Shown here: piece by piece, positions 32,170-39,373 of the stretch | Layout of the letters: each line of letters starts with the position of its first letter | Position numbering within the stretch: the first letter of the stretch is position 1 | Notes under the pieces: model-generated | The model's database searches: none | What the model saw: the letters and a program-made list of their open reading frames with translations, nothing else | What the model was told of the DNA's origin: nothing | Position numbers and translations under genes: made by a program | Origin: Oceaniferula spumae | Lineage (GTDB): Bacteria > Verrucomicrobiota > Verrucomicrobiia > Verrucomicrobiales > Akkermansiaceae | Reading direction: 5' to 3' | NCBI RefSeq assembly: GCF_042849255.1 | Contig: NZ_AP026866.1 | Span: 4,340,001 to 4,404,000 of the forward strand | DNA: 64,000 nucleotides

Positions 32170-32919
32170 ATGCAACTTACCGCAAACGTCACCTCAGCTC
32201 TCGCCGGAGTTTTTCTCCTCGGCGCTGTGGTTCCGTGTGCGGCGCAAGCAGGTAGTGCTGATGGGGAGGGGGACAAGGATCGTCAGATCCGCCTGCTGGA
32301 ACGTCAGCTTGAAAAAGCCCGAAACCAAAACCACGTGCTTGCCCGTGACCTCGCCGCTTCCAAAAAGCGCGAGGCCGAGCTCAGCAAGAGCGTTACCGAA
32401 CTCCGACTGCGTTTTGCTGCCCTCGGCAGTAATCTTCTCAACGGTGGCCAGGAGGCCCTGCTTGAGGCGGTGAAAAACGCCGAAGTGCTCGATAAACGTT
32501 ACACTGCAACGGAAAAAGCCGTGCACAACCTCATGGCCAACATGCGCGAATACCTCCGCACGGCCATTACCGCGGACCCTGATTCACGGGTTCGTTTGGA
32601 AACTTCAATTAGAGAGCTTGACGCCGCCCTAGGTTTAGTGCAAAAGCCGCGTCCGCAGATGGCCCTAGGCAGTCTGCAACACGCAAAAATCATCAGTATC
32701 GACGCCGAAAGCGGCCTGCTGGTTATTAATGCAGGTGAGAATCAGTCCGTTCGACGCGGTATGACTTTCGCCATTATGCGCGGCAACCGTAAGGTGGCTG
32801 AGGCTGTCGTCGCTGAGACCCGCAAGGACTTCAGTGGCGTCTTACCCACAGAGCTCGACAATCCCAAGGACCAGATCCGCGCAGGCGACATCGCATCCGT
32901 AAAAACCGAACAACGATAA
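32170..32919 (+). CDS. Exported coiled-coil protein of unknown function inserted in the S10 operon
   Basis: 249 residues. A signal peptide (MQLTANVTSALAGVFLLGAV, cleavage near CAAQA) is followed by two helical, heptad-rich segments (about 36-85: DRQIRLLERQLEKARNQNHV; about 95-157: LLEAVKNAEVLDKRYTATEK) and a C-terminal beta-rich domain (about 168-249: AKIISIDAESGLLVINAGEN, VRRGMTFAIMRGNRKV, IRAGDIASV). The latter resembles small beta-barrel modules in secreted or MreC-like proteins, by impression only. It lies 44 nt after rpsS and 27 nt before rplV on the same strand with no terminator, so it must be cotranscribed with ribosomal proteins. Its G-poor leader and codon style match the neighbours. 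No lipobox: the Cys at 23 follows Pro. Function unknown. Confidence 0.88.
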   Translation: MQLTANVTSALAGVFLLGAVVPCAAQAGSADGEGDKDRQIRLLERQLEKARNQNHVLARDLAASKKREAELSKSVTELRLRFAALGSNLLNGGQEALLEAVKNAEVLDKRYTATEKAVHNLMANMREYLRTAITADPDSRVRLETSIRELDAALGLVQKPRPQMALGSLQHAKIISIDAESGLLVINAGENQSVRRGMTFAIMRGNRKVAEAVVAETRKDFSGVLPTELDNPKDQIRAGDIASVKTEQR

Positions 32920-32946
32920 CAAACTCACTTTTCAACCACTAGACCG

Positions 32947-33441
32947 ATGGAAGTTAAATCCACTTACAAATACGCCCGCATCTCGCCTAAAAAGGCCCGT
33001 GATGTTGCCCGTGCCATTCAAGGAATGCCTGTTTCAGACGCCCTTGATGCGCTTGCCTACACACCTCGTAAAGCTGCCGCTCTCATCGGCAAGACTCTTA
33101 AGAGTGCTGTTGCCAATGCCGAGAATAACCACGAGCTGATTGCCGATGATCTTACCGTCAAGGAAGCCACCGTGGGCGATGGTCCTACTTTCAAGCGTTT
33201 CAAACCACGTGCCCGCGGTTCCGCAGGCGCTATCCGTAAACGCACCAGCCACCTTTACATCATCCTCACCGACGAGGAAGAAATCCCGGAGCCACGCGAA
33301 CGCTCCTCCAAGCCGAAGAAACGCACTGTCGTTGCCAAGCCAAAAGCCAAAGCCAAGAAAGCTGCAGCTCCTAAGAAAGAGGAAGCTCCAGTCGAAGTTG
33401 AGGAAGTAAAGGCCGAAGACAACAACAAAGATGCTGAGTAA
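32947..33441 (+). CDS. rplV: Ribosomal protein uL22 with long charged C-terminal tail
   Basis: 164 residues against a usual 110-120. The core (YARISPKKARDVARAIQGMP, AENNHELIADDLTVKEATVG, FKPRARGSAGAIRKRTSHLY) includes the tunnel loop with GSAG. From about residue 112 a tail of some 53 residues is rich in Lys/Pro/Ala and then Glu/Asp (KKRTVVAKPKAKAKKAAAPK...VEVEEVKAED). The tail would project near the tunnel exit or solvent side; its role is unknown. It starts 27 nt after the coiled-coil gene. Confidence 0.95.
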   Translation: MEVKSTYKYARISPKKARDVARAIQGMPVSDALDALAYTPRKAAALIGKTLKSAVANAENNHELIADDLTVKEATVGDGPTFKRFKPRARGSAGAIRKRTSHLYIILTDEEEIPEPRERSSKPKKRTVVAKPKAKAKKAAAPKKEEAPVEVEEVKAEDNNKDAE

Positions 33442-33478
33442 TCGCTTTTCCATCTAACTTTCAAAAATACACTACATC

Positions 33479-34174
33479 ATGGGCCAGAAAATCAATCCGA
33501 TCTCGTTCCGTCTCGCCGTCTCCAAAGACTGGCGCTCCAAGTGGTATGCCACTGGAAACGACTACACTGATAAACTTCACGAGGACCTCAAAATCCGCGC
33601 GTATATCAAGAAGCGTCTTCACATGTCCGGCATTTCCAAGGTCATCATCGAACGTGCCTGGAACAGCGTCCGCGTCACCCTCTCCACAGCCCGCCCCGGT
33701 CTTGTCATCGGTCGCAAAGGTTCCGAGATCGAGAAAATGACCAACGACCTCAGCAAGCTTTGCGGTGGTTCCCAGGTGAAAATCGACATCCTCGAGATCC
33801 GTAAGCCTGAGCTTGATGCCCAGCTTGTCTGTGAGAACGTCGCCATCCAGCTTGAACGTCGTATTGCTTTCCGCCGCGCTATGAAGCGTGCCATCCAGAC
33901 CGCCATGGAGTTCGGTGCCGAAGGTATCCGTATCCGCTGCGCAGGTCGCCTCGGTGGTGCTGACATCGCCCGTGCCGAGTGGTATCGCGAAGGCAAAGTG
34001 CCACTTCAGACACTGCGTGTGCCTATCGATTATGGTTTCGCTGAAGCCTCTACCGTTTACGGAATCATTGGCATCAAGACTTGGATCAATAAGAAGGAAG
34101 AAACAGAACAACAAGGAGGAGGCGGAGGACGCCCCCGTGGCGGACAGCGCCGCGACCGCAATAACGCTCGTTAA
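33479..34174 (+). CDS. rpsC: Ribosomal protein uS3
   Basis: 231 residues. MGQKINPISFRLAVSKDWRS, the KH motif VIIERAWNSVRVTLSTARPG-VIGRKG, and the C-terminal AGRLGGADIARAEWYREGKV are typical. The end is a Gln/Gly/Arg-rich tail (EEQQGGGGGRPRGGQRRDRN-like; EETEQQGGGGGRPRGGQRRD). It lines the mRNA entry channel. The leader CTTTCAAAAATACACTACATC has no SD. Confidence 0.96.
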   Translation: MGQKINPISFRLAVSKDWRSKWYATGNDYTDKLHEDLKIRAYIKKRLHMSGISKVIIERAWNSVRVTLSTARPGLVIGRKGSEIEKMTNDLSKLCGGSQVKIDILEIRKPELDAQLVCENVAIQLERRIAFRRAMKRAIQTAMEFGAEGIRIRCAGRLGGADIARAEWYREGKVPLQTLRVPIDYGFAEASTVYGIIGIKTWINKKEETEQQGGGGGRPRGGQRRDRNNAR

Positions 34175-34208
34175 TCCGCGGATCTCCCGAACATTATAAC
34201 ATTTACAT

Positions 34209-34214
34209 AGGAGG
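34209..34214 (+). promoter_or_regulatory. Shine-Dalgarno AGGAGG of rplP, exceptional in this cluster
   Basis: AGGAGG lies 8 nt before the rplP ATG. It is the only full SD seen in the cluster; rplF has a partial AGAGGA. With the altered 16S end (ATCTCCTTT) it can still pair over five bases plus a G-U wobble. Confidence 0.7.
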
Positions 34215-34222
34215 ATAATATC

Positions 34223-34642
34223 ATGCCATTAATGCCAAAAAGAGTGAAGTTCCGCAAGACACAGCGCGGAAACCGCGGCGGTAACGCCCAACGCGGAAAC
34301 GCAGTGAGCTTCGGTGACTTCGGACTTCAGTGCCTCGGACGCGGGTGGATGACCAACCGTCAGATCGAAGCCTGCCGTGTGGCCATCAACCGTCAGCTCA
34401 AGCGTAAAGGAAAAGTCTGGATCCGTGTATTCCCTCACAAGTCAATCACCGGCCGTCCACCAGAAACTCGTATGGGTAAAGGTAAAGGTGCCGTTGAGGC
34501 ATGGGTAGCCGTGATCCGCCCTGGCACCATGCTTTTCGAAGTCGCCGGTGTTTCCGAGTCTGCTGCTAAAGGCGCTCTGCGTCTCGCATCCTACAAGCTC
34601 GGCGTTCCTACCCGTTTCGTCGTCCGTGGTAACCACGGCTAA
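34223..34642 (+). CDS. rplP: Ribosomal protein uL16
   Basis: 139 residues: MPLMPKRVKFRKTQRGNRGG, GRGWMTNRQIEACRVAINRQ, WIRVFPHKSITGRPPETRMG (with the Arg often hydroxylated in other bacteria), GKGAVEAWVAVIRPGTMLFE. Near-central position in the operon. Unlike its neighbours it has a strong SD. It contacts the A-site tRNA on the 50S subunit. Confidence 0.97.
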   Translation: MPLMPKRVKFRKTQRGNRGGNAQRGNAVSFGDFGLQCLGRGWMTNRQIEACRVAINRQLKRKGKVWIRVFPHKSITGRPPETRMGKGKGAVEAWVAVIRPGTMLFEVAGVSESAAKGALRLASYKLGVPTRFVVRGNHG

Positions 34643-34684
34643 AGAATTCACAATTCAACATTCACAATTCAACATTCCTAAGCC

Positions 34685-34888
34685 ATGGCTCAGACAAAAA
34701 ACTCAGAAATCCGCGAGCTCTCCACTGAGGAGCTCACCAGCCGTCTGCGTGACCTCAAGCAAGAGGCGCTCAACCTCCGCCTCCAACAGGCGACAGGGCA
34801 GCTGGAGAACACCGCACGCCGTCGCCTCGTTCGTCGCGAGACAGCTCGTGTGCAGACCATCCTCAAGCAGCGCGCTCAACAGGCGTAA
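34685..34888 (+). CDS. rpmC: Ribosomal protein uL29
   Basis: 67 residues: KNSEIRELSTEELTSRLRDL, LNLRLQQATGQLENTARRRL. A two-helix protein at the tunnel exit near uL23. Its leader is a direct repeat of TTCACAATTCAACA followed by TTCCTAAGCC-ATG, with no SD. Normal length. Confidence 0.95.
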   Translation: MAQTKNSEIRELSTEELTSRLRDLKQEALNLRLQQATGQLENTARRRLVRRETARVQTILKQRAQQA

Positions 34889-34926
34889 CCTAGGATCCTA
34901 GCTAAACCAACTAACATTCATTTCCA

Positions 34927-35193
34927 ATGAGCGAATCAAACACCAAGCCTGCCGGACTGCGCAAAACCCGCGTTGGCATCGTAGTCTCAACTTCCATGGA
35001 TAAAACCATCGTCGTCGAATACACCAACCGCGTGCCTCACCCACGTTTCAAGAAGATCATCAAACGATCCAAGAAATTCTACGCACACGATGAAAATGGC
35101 GAAGCCGCCCTCGGCGACAAAGTCAGCATCATCGAGACCAAGCCTATTTCCAAGAAGAAGTGCTGGAAGCTCCAAGAGGTTCTCAGCCACTAA
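34927..35193 (+). CDS. rpsQ: Ribosomal protein uS17
   Basis: 88 residues: GLRKTRVGIVVSTSMDKTIV, EYTNRVPHPRFKKIIKRSKK, DKVSIIETKPISKKKCWKL. An OB-fold 16S-binding protein, normal length. It starts 38 nt after rpmC with leader CTAACATTCATTTCCA-ATG. Confidence 0.96.
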   Translation: MSESNTKPAGLRKTRVGIVVSTSMDKTIVVEYTNRVPHPRFKKIIKRSKKFYAHDENGEAALGDKVSIIETKPISKKKCWKLQEVLSH

Positions 35194-35269
35194 TTCTCAG
35201 ATCACTTGCCGGCACAGCCCGGCATTGATCACTCCAACTACCAAATCACAAATCACCTATTCTACTGCT

Positions 35270-35635
35270 ATGATCCAGATGGAATCCAAAGTTCAAATCG
35301 CCGATAACACCGGCGCTCGCGTCGCCAAGATGATTGGCGTGATCGGCAAGCGCACCAAGGTGGCCCGTGTCGGCGATGTTATCACCGCCCACGTGCGTGA
35401 AGCTATCCCAACCGCCAGCATCAAAAAAGGTGAGGTGGTTAAGGCTGTAGTCGTGCGTTCCGCATACCCAGTCCGCCGCGCGGATGGTTCTGTGCTCCGC
35501 TTCGACACCAACGCCATTGTCATCATTGACAAAGACGGTAACCCTAAAGGCACCCGTATCTTCGGACCAGTTGCCCGTGAGTTGCGTGAGAAGCGTTACA
35601 TGAAAATCGTCTCCCTCGCTCCCGAGGTTCTCTAA
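35270..35635 (+). CDS. rplN: Ribosomal protein uL14
   Basis: 121 residues from ATG 35270 (MIQMESKVQIADNTGARVAK); uL14 conservation begins here although the frame is open upstream. IKKGEVVKAVVVRSAYPVRR and FDTNAIVIIDKDGNPKGTRI are typical. It forms an intersubunit bridge and is the docking site of RsfS. The leader includes CAAATCACAAATCACC, one of the dispersed A/C-rich repeats. Confidence 0.97.
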   Translation: MIQMESKVQIADNTGARVAKMIGVIGKRTKVARVGDVITAHVREAIPTASIKKGEVVKAVVVRSAYPVRRADGSVLRFDTNAIVIIDKDGNPKGTRIFGPVARELREKRYMKIVSLAPEVL

Positions 35636-35670
35636 TTTCAAGCAATCTAATCTCAACCATTTCCAAGACT

Positions 35671-35901
35671 ATGAGAATCAAGACCCACGTCGCAAAAGGC
35701 GACACCGTCGAAGTCATCGCCGGTAACCACAAAGGTAAGCAGGGAACCGTGCTTTCCGTTAATGCTACCAAAGGCCAGGTCGTCGTCGAAGGCGCCCGTG
35801 TCATCAAGAAGGCAGTTCGCAAGTCCGAGCAACACCCGGACGGCGGCATCCTCGAACAAGATGGCCCAATCGCCATTTCCAACGTCAAAAAAATCTCCTA
35901 A
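35671..35901 (+). CDS. rplX: Ribosomal protein uL24, short form
   Basis: 76 residues: THVAKGDTVEVIAGNHKGKQ (KOW motif), GTVLSVNATKGQVVVEGARV, QHPDGGILEQDGPIAISNVK. It stops right after the ISNV strand, whereas many bacterial uL24 proteins continue for 25-30 residues with a basic strand. The next 90 nt do not encode the missing part in any frame, so this is a natural short form and not a frameshift. Assembly initiator of the 50S subunit. Confidence 0.95.
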   Translation: MRIKTHVAKGDTVEVIAGNHKGKQGTVLSVNATKGQVVVEGARVIKKAVRKSEQHPDGGILEQDGPIAISNVKKIS

Positions 35902-35991
35902 GCATCTCAGTGCTGCTGATCCATTACGGAATGGCAGTGCGAACCAAACGCGCTTAAGCGACCCAATAAAACAATAAGCTGACCCGCAACT

Positions 35992-36564
35992 ATGAAACCA
36001 ACACTACAGACCTACTACAAGGACAAGGTTGTTCCCGCCCTCAAGAAGGACCTGGGATACACCAACCCACACCAAGTGCCCGCACTTGAAAAAATCGTCG
36101 TCACCACCCACGTCGGATCCGCATCCGATCGTAAACAAGCCGTGGAAGACGCTATCGAAGACATCTCCAAGATCACCGGCCAGAAGCCTAGCATCTCATA
36201 CGCTCGCAAGAGTGTGGCTAACTTCAAAGTGCGTGAAGGTGAAGCAGTAGGTGCTCGTGTCACACTCCGTGGCAACCACATGTGGGAATTCCTTGACCGC
36301 TTCATCAACATCACCGCTCCTAACATCCGTGACTTCCGCGGAATTTCACCCAAGAGCTTTGATGGCCGCGGCAACTACGCTGTTGGTATCAACGACCAGT
36401 CAATCTTCCCTGAAATCGAGCTTGATCAAATCAAGCGTCAACTTGGGTTTGACCTCATTTTTGTCACTACCGCCAACACAGACGACGAAGGCCGCGCGCT
36501 GCTCAAAGCACTCGGCATGCCGTTCCGTGAAACCAAGAAATCCGACGACGAAGCTGCTGCTTAA
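35992..36564 (+). CDS. rplE: Ribosomal protein uL5
   Basis: 190 residues: NPHQVPALEKIVVTTHVGSA, ITGQKPSISYARKSVANFKV, GEAVGARVTLRGNHMWEFLD, RFINITAPNIRDFRGISPKS. Binds 5S rRNA and contacts the P-site tRNA. An acidic/Ala C-terminus. rpsN, which normally follows, is absent: rpsH starts 44 nt later. Confidence 0.97.
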   Translation: MKPTLQTYYKDKVVPALKKDLGYTNPHQVPALEKIVVTTHVGSASDRKQAVEDAIEDISKITGQKPSISYARKSVANFKVREGEAVGARVTLRGNHMWEFLDRFINITAPNIRDFRGISPKSFDGRGNYAVGINDQSIFPEIELDQIKRQLGFDLIFVTTANTDDEGRALLKALGMPFRETKKSDDEAAA

Positions 36565-36608
36565 TCAGTAGATCGCAAATTATAACCATCTAACGAATTA
36601 CAAGCACT

Positions 36609-37010
36609 ATGGCAGTTTTAAGTGACCCCATTTCTGACTTTCTCACCCGCCTGAAAAACGCATCTAGCGCAGGCAACGAGTTTTTCACCGCCCCGCATTC
36701 CAAAATCAAAGAGGAAATCGCTAAGATCCTCGAAGCCGAAGGCTACATCTGGAACTACGAGGTAGACACAGACAGCAAGTTCAAAGAACTTAAAGTCAAA
36801 GTTAAATACTCTGATAACGGCACACCCGTTCTCACAGATCTCAAGCGCGTTTCCAAACCTGGAATTCGTCGCTATGTTGGTGCAGGAGAAATCCCGCGTG
36901 TTCTCAATGGCCTCGGCATCTCCATCGTCTCTACCTCCAAAGGTCTGAAGACAGGCACTCATGCTCGTAAGGAAAAACTCGGCGGCGAGGTTCTCGCATT
37001 CGTTTGGTAA
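36609..37010 (+). CDS. rpsH: Ribosomal protein uS8
   Basis: 133 residues: MAVLSDPISDFLTRLKNASS, PHSKIKEEIAKILEAEGYIW, GIRRYVGAGEIPRVLNGLGI, STSKGLKTGTHARKEKLGGE. In enterobacteria S8 represses the spc operon by binding mRNA at rplE; no such site was identified. Leader without SD. Confidence 0.97.
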   Translation: MAVLSDPISDFLTRLKNASSAGNEFFTAPHSKIKEEIAKILEAEGYIWNYEVDTDSKFKELKVKVKYSDNGTPVLTDLKRVSKPGIRRYVGAGEIPRVLNGLGISIVSTSKGLKTGTHARKEKLGGEVLAFVW

Positions 37011-37055
37011 TCACCGCACAGTTCATTAACCTATTTAACAAAGAGGAATAATACC

Positions 37056-37595
37056 ATGTCACGTATTGGATTAAAAGATATCACGCTGCCCGAGAAGGTT
37101 AGCGTAAAGTCAGACAGCAACGGCACCGTTGTTGTCGAAGGCCCTAAGGGCAAACTCGAGTGGACCATGCCAGAAGGCATCACTCTCGAGGAATCAGATG
37201 GCACCGTCACTGTGAAGCGTGCTGATGAACACCGCCGCAGCAAATCTCTGCACGGAACATCACGCAGCCTCATCAGCAACATGATCGAGGGCGTTAGTAC
37301 TGGCTTCGTCAAGCAACTTGAAATTCAGGGCGTCGGTTTCCGTGCTGCCGTGAAGGGCAACGAGCTCGACCTCAGCCTGGGCAAATCCCACCCGATCCTT
37401 CACCCGATCCCAGAGGGCCTCACCGTCACTGTGGACAATAACACCAACATCAAAGTGGAGGGCATCGACAAACAACTCGTTGGTCAGTTCTCCGCCGAAG
37501 TTCGTCGCTACTATCCACCTGAGCCGTTCAAAGGAAAAGGTGTCCGCTACGCAGGTGAGCGCGTTCGTCGTAAAGCCGGTAAGAGCGTCCAGTAA
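37056..37595 (+). CDS. rplF: Ribosomal protein uL6
   Basis: 179 residues with the two duplicated domains: MSRIGLKDITLPEKVSVKSD and the C-terminal YYPPEPFKGKGVRYAGERVR. Normal length; sits at the base of the L7/L12 stalk. AGAGGA about 13 nt upstream is a partial SD followed by the box ATAATACC-ATG. Confidence 0.97.
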   Translation: MSRIGLKDITLPEKVSVKSDSNGTVVVEGPKGKLEWTMPEGITLEESDGTVTVKRADEHRRSKSLHGTSRSLISNMIEGVSTGFVKQLEIQGVGFRAAVKGNELDLSLGKSHPILHPIPEGLTVTVDNNTNIKVEGIDKQLVGQFSAEVRRYYPPEPFKGKGVRYAGERVRRKAGKSVQ

Positions 37596-37641
37596 GCTAG
37601 TGCCCTAACTAACATTATAATCTACTAACTATTTTTAGCCA

Positions 37642-37998
37642 ATGAGCACTCTCAATCGTAAAGAAGTTCGCAAGCGTATTCACCGCCGCATCCGTAAGAA
37701 GGTGTCCGGTACCGCAGCTTGCCCACGCCTTGCTGTCAGCTATTCGAACCAGCACATCTATGCCCAAGTCATCGATGACGTTGCTGGAGCCACTATCTGT
37801 GCCGCTTCCAGTATCGATAAAGCTATCGAGAAATCAGCATCTAACCAAGAAACAGCCAAGAAAGTCGGTGAACTCGTCGCTAAGCGCGCCAAGGAAGCCA
37901 ACATCGAAAAGGTTGTTTTCGACCGCGGTGGCCATCTCTACCACGGAAAAATCAAAGCCCTCGCCGATGCTGCCCGTGAAGCAGGACTTCAATTCTAA
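37642..37998 (+). CDS. rplR: Ribosomal protein uL18
   Basis: 118 residues: RKRIHRRIRKKVSGTAACPR, VSYSNQHIYAQVIDDVAGAT, FDRGGHLYHGKIKALADAAR. Binds 5S rRNA with uL5. Only 14 nt separate it from rpsE. Confidence 0.96.
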   Translation: MSTLNRKEVRKRIHRRIRKKVSGTAACPRLAVSYSNQHIYAQVIDDVAGATICAASSIDKAIEKSASNQETAKKVGELVAKRAKEANIEKVVFDRGGHLYHGKIKALADAAREAGLQF

Positions 37999-38012
37999 CC
38001 TATTTATCTATC

Positions 38013-38705
38013 ATGTCTGATAACACAGAAAAAAGTGCACCTACAGCCGCCGAAGTCGAGGCTAAGCCAACCAACGAAGCTGCTCCAGCCGCTAGCCCTA
38101 CTTCAGAGGCAGCCGCAGAGGCACCTAAATCTGACGATCGCCGTGGCGGACGTGGAGGTCAAGGTGGCCGTGGCGGACGCCGCGAGCGCCCACAGCGCCA
38201 GGCTCCTCCCAAGCCAATGACCGATGATGGCAAAGAACTTCATGAGAAAGTCGTCTTCATCAACCGTTGTGCCAAAGTGGTCAAAGGTGGACGTCGTTTC
38301 AGCTTCTCCGCCCTCATGGTCTCCGGTGACAAAGAAGGTCGCGTAGGCGTAGGATTCGGAAAAGCTCAGGAAGTTATCGAATGCATCCGCAAGGGTGGTG
38401 ATGACGCCAAGCGTTCACTTCAGCGTGTCAAGCTGGTCAACGGAACCATCCCACACGAAGTTCAAGCTGAACACGGTGGTGGCGTAGTCCTCCTCAAGCC
38501 AGCCTGCCCCGGAACTGGTATTATTGCTGGTGGTGGTGTGCGCGCCGTATGTGAAGCAGTTGGCATCACTGACGTGCTTGGTAAGAGCCTCGGCTCAAAC
38601 AACCACGCTAACGTTGTCAAAGCTACCATCAAAGCCCTTTCACAGCTCCGCACCCGTGAGGAAGTCCTCACAGCACGCGGCAAGAAAGTCAAAGAGAGCC
38701 TCTAA
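38013..38705 (+). CDS. rpsE: Ribosomal protein uS5 with about 75-residue N-terminal extension containing an RGG tract
   Basis: 230 residues against about 165 usually. The conserved core begins near residue 75 (ELHEKVVFINRCAKVVKGGR, RFSFSALMVSGDKEGRVGVG, VLLKPACPGTGIIAGGGVRA). Before it lie an Ala/Glu/Pro-rich acidic stretch (about 5-40) and DDRRGGRGGQGGRGGRRERP (41-60), like RGG RNA-binding tracts. uS5 lies at the mRNA entry site and in decoding; the extension would be solvent- or mRNA-side. A basic C-terminal end. rpmD (uL30), usually between rpsE and rplO, is absent (41-nt gap). Confidence 0.96.
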   Translation: MSDNTEKSAPTAAEVEAKPTNEAAPAASPTSEAAAEAPKSDDRRGGRGGQGGRGGRRERPQRQAPPKPMTDDGKELHEKVVFINRCAKVVKGGRRFSFSALMVSGDKEGRVGVGFGKAQEVIECIRKGGDDAKRSLQRVKLVNGTIPHEVQAEHGGGVVLLKPACPGTGIIAGGGVRAVCEAVGITDVLGKSLGSNNHANVVKATIKALSQLRTREEVLTARGKKVKESL

Positions 38706-38746
38706 GCTCTCAACTCTTCAATTCTAAACTCTAACTCAATAAAGTA

Positions 38747-39196
38747 ATGAATCTTCACAATCTAAAACCAAACCGTGGCGCCAAGCACCGGGTCAAACGA
38801 CTCGGCTGTGGTGAAAGCTCCGGCCTTGGCAAGACTTGCGGTCGCGGCCACAAGGGTCAGAAGTCCCGCTCCGGTGGTGGCGTTCGCCCAGGCTTCGAAG
38901 GTGGTCAGATGCCACTTCACCGTCGTCTTCCAAAGCGCGGTTTCAATAACACCCGTTTCCAAGACAAGATCGCCGTAGTCAACGTAGCATCTCTCAATGA
39001 TCGCTTCGAAGACGGCGCCACTGTCAACATGGAGTCTCTCAAAGAGGCACGCCTGGTCAAAGGCACCTACGATGCCGTCAAGGTTCTCGGTAATGGTGAC
39101 ATCTCCAAAAAAATCACCGTTGAAGGCTGCAAAGTAAGCGCAACGGCCAAGGAGAAGATCGAAAAAGCCGGCGGATCTGTCGCAGAAGCCAGCTAA
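38747..39196 (+). CDS. rplO: Ribosomal protein uL15
   Basis: 149 residues: MNLHNLKPNRGAKHRVKRLG, SSGLGKTCGRGHKGQKSRSG, GVRPGFEGGQMPLHRRLPKR, GFNNTRFQ. Normal length. Leader CTCTAACTCAATAAAGTA-ATG without SD. A 177-nt gap precedes secY. Confidence 0.97.
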   Translation: MNLHNLKPNRGAKHRVKRLGCGESSGLGKTCGRGHKGQKSRSGGGVRPGFEGGQMPLHRRLPKRGFNNTRFQDKIAVVNVASLNDRFEDGATVNMESLKEARLVKGTYDAVKVLGNGDISKKITVEGCKVSATAKEKIEKAGGSVAEAS

Positions 39197-39242
39197 TTCA
39201 GCACCGTGCTTCGCGAAATGAAATAACTGACAATTTTGAAGG

Positions 39243-39262
39243 GGAAGTGCTTGCGCACTTCC
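39243..39262 (+). promoter_or_regulatory. Hairpin in the rplO-secY gap (possible attenuator or processing site)
   Basis: Perfect 8-bp stem GGAAGTGC / GCACTTCC with a 4-nt loop TTGC. It is followed by TCTTCATG rather than a T-run, so it is not a standard terminator. It is the only long gap (177 nt) inside the cluster after rpsL and may reset secY expression relative to the ribosomal proteins. Confidence 0.4.
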
Positions 39263-39373
39263 TCTTCATGCGTATAACCCCTGCGCGTCTAGCATAAGTT
39301 TCAAAGGGTGTAGTCCCTTCGTTCCGGATTGCTGGAAACTGATAACTTTTTAACTGATAACTAACAAATACCA

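Noticed and set aside
35902..35991. Frameshift explanation for the short uL24
   Set aside because: None of the three frames after the stop resembles the missing uL24 segment.
36565..36608. Possible hidden rpsN between rplE and rpsH
   Set aside because: The gap is 44 nt, too short for uS14, and no frame shows the C..C motif.
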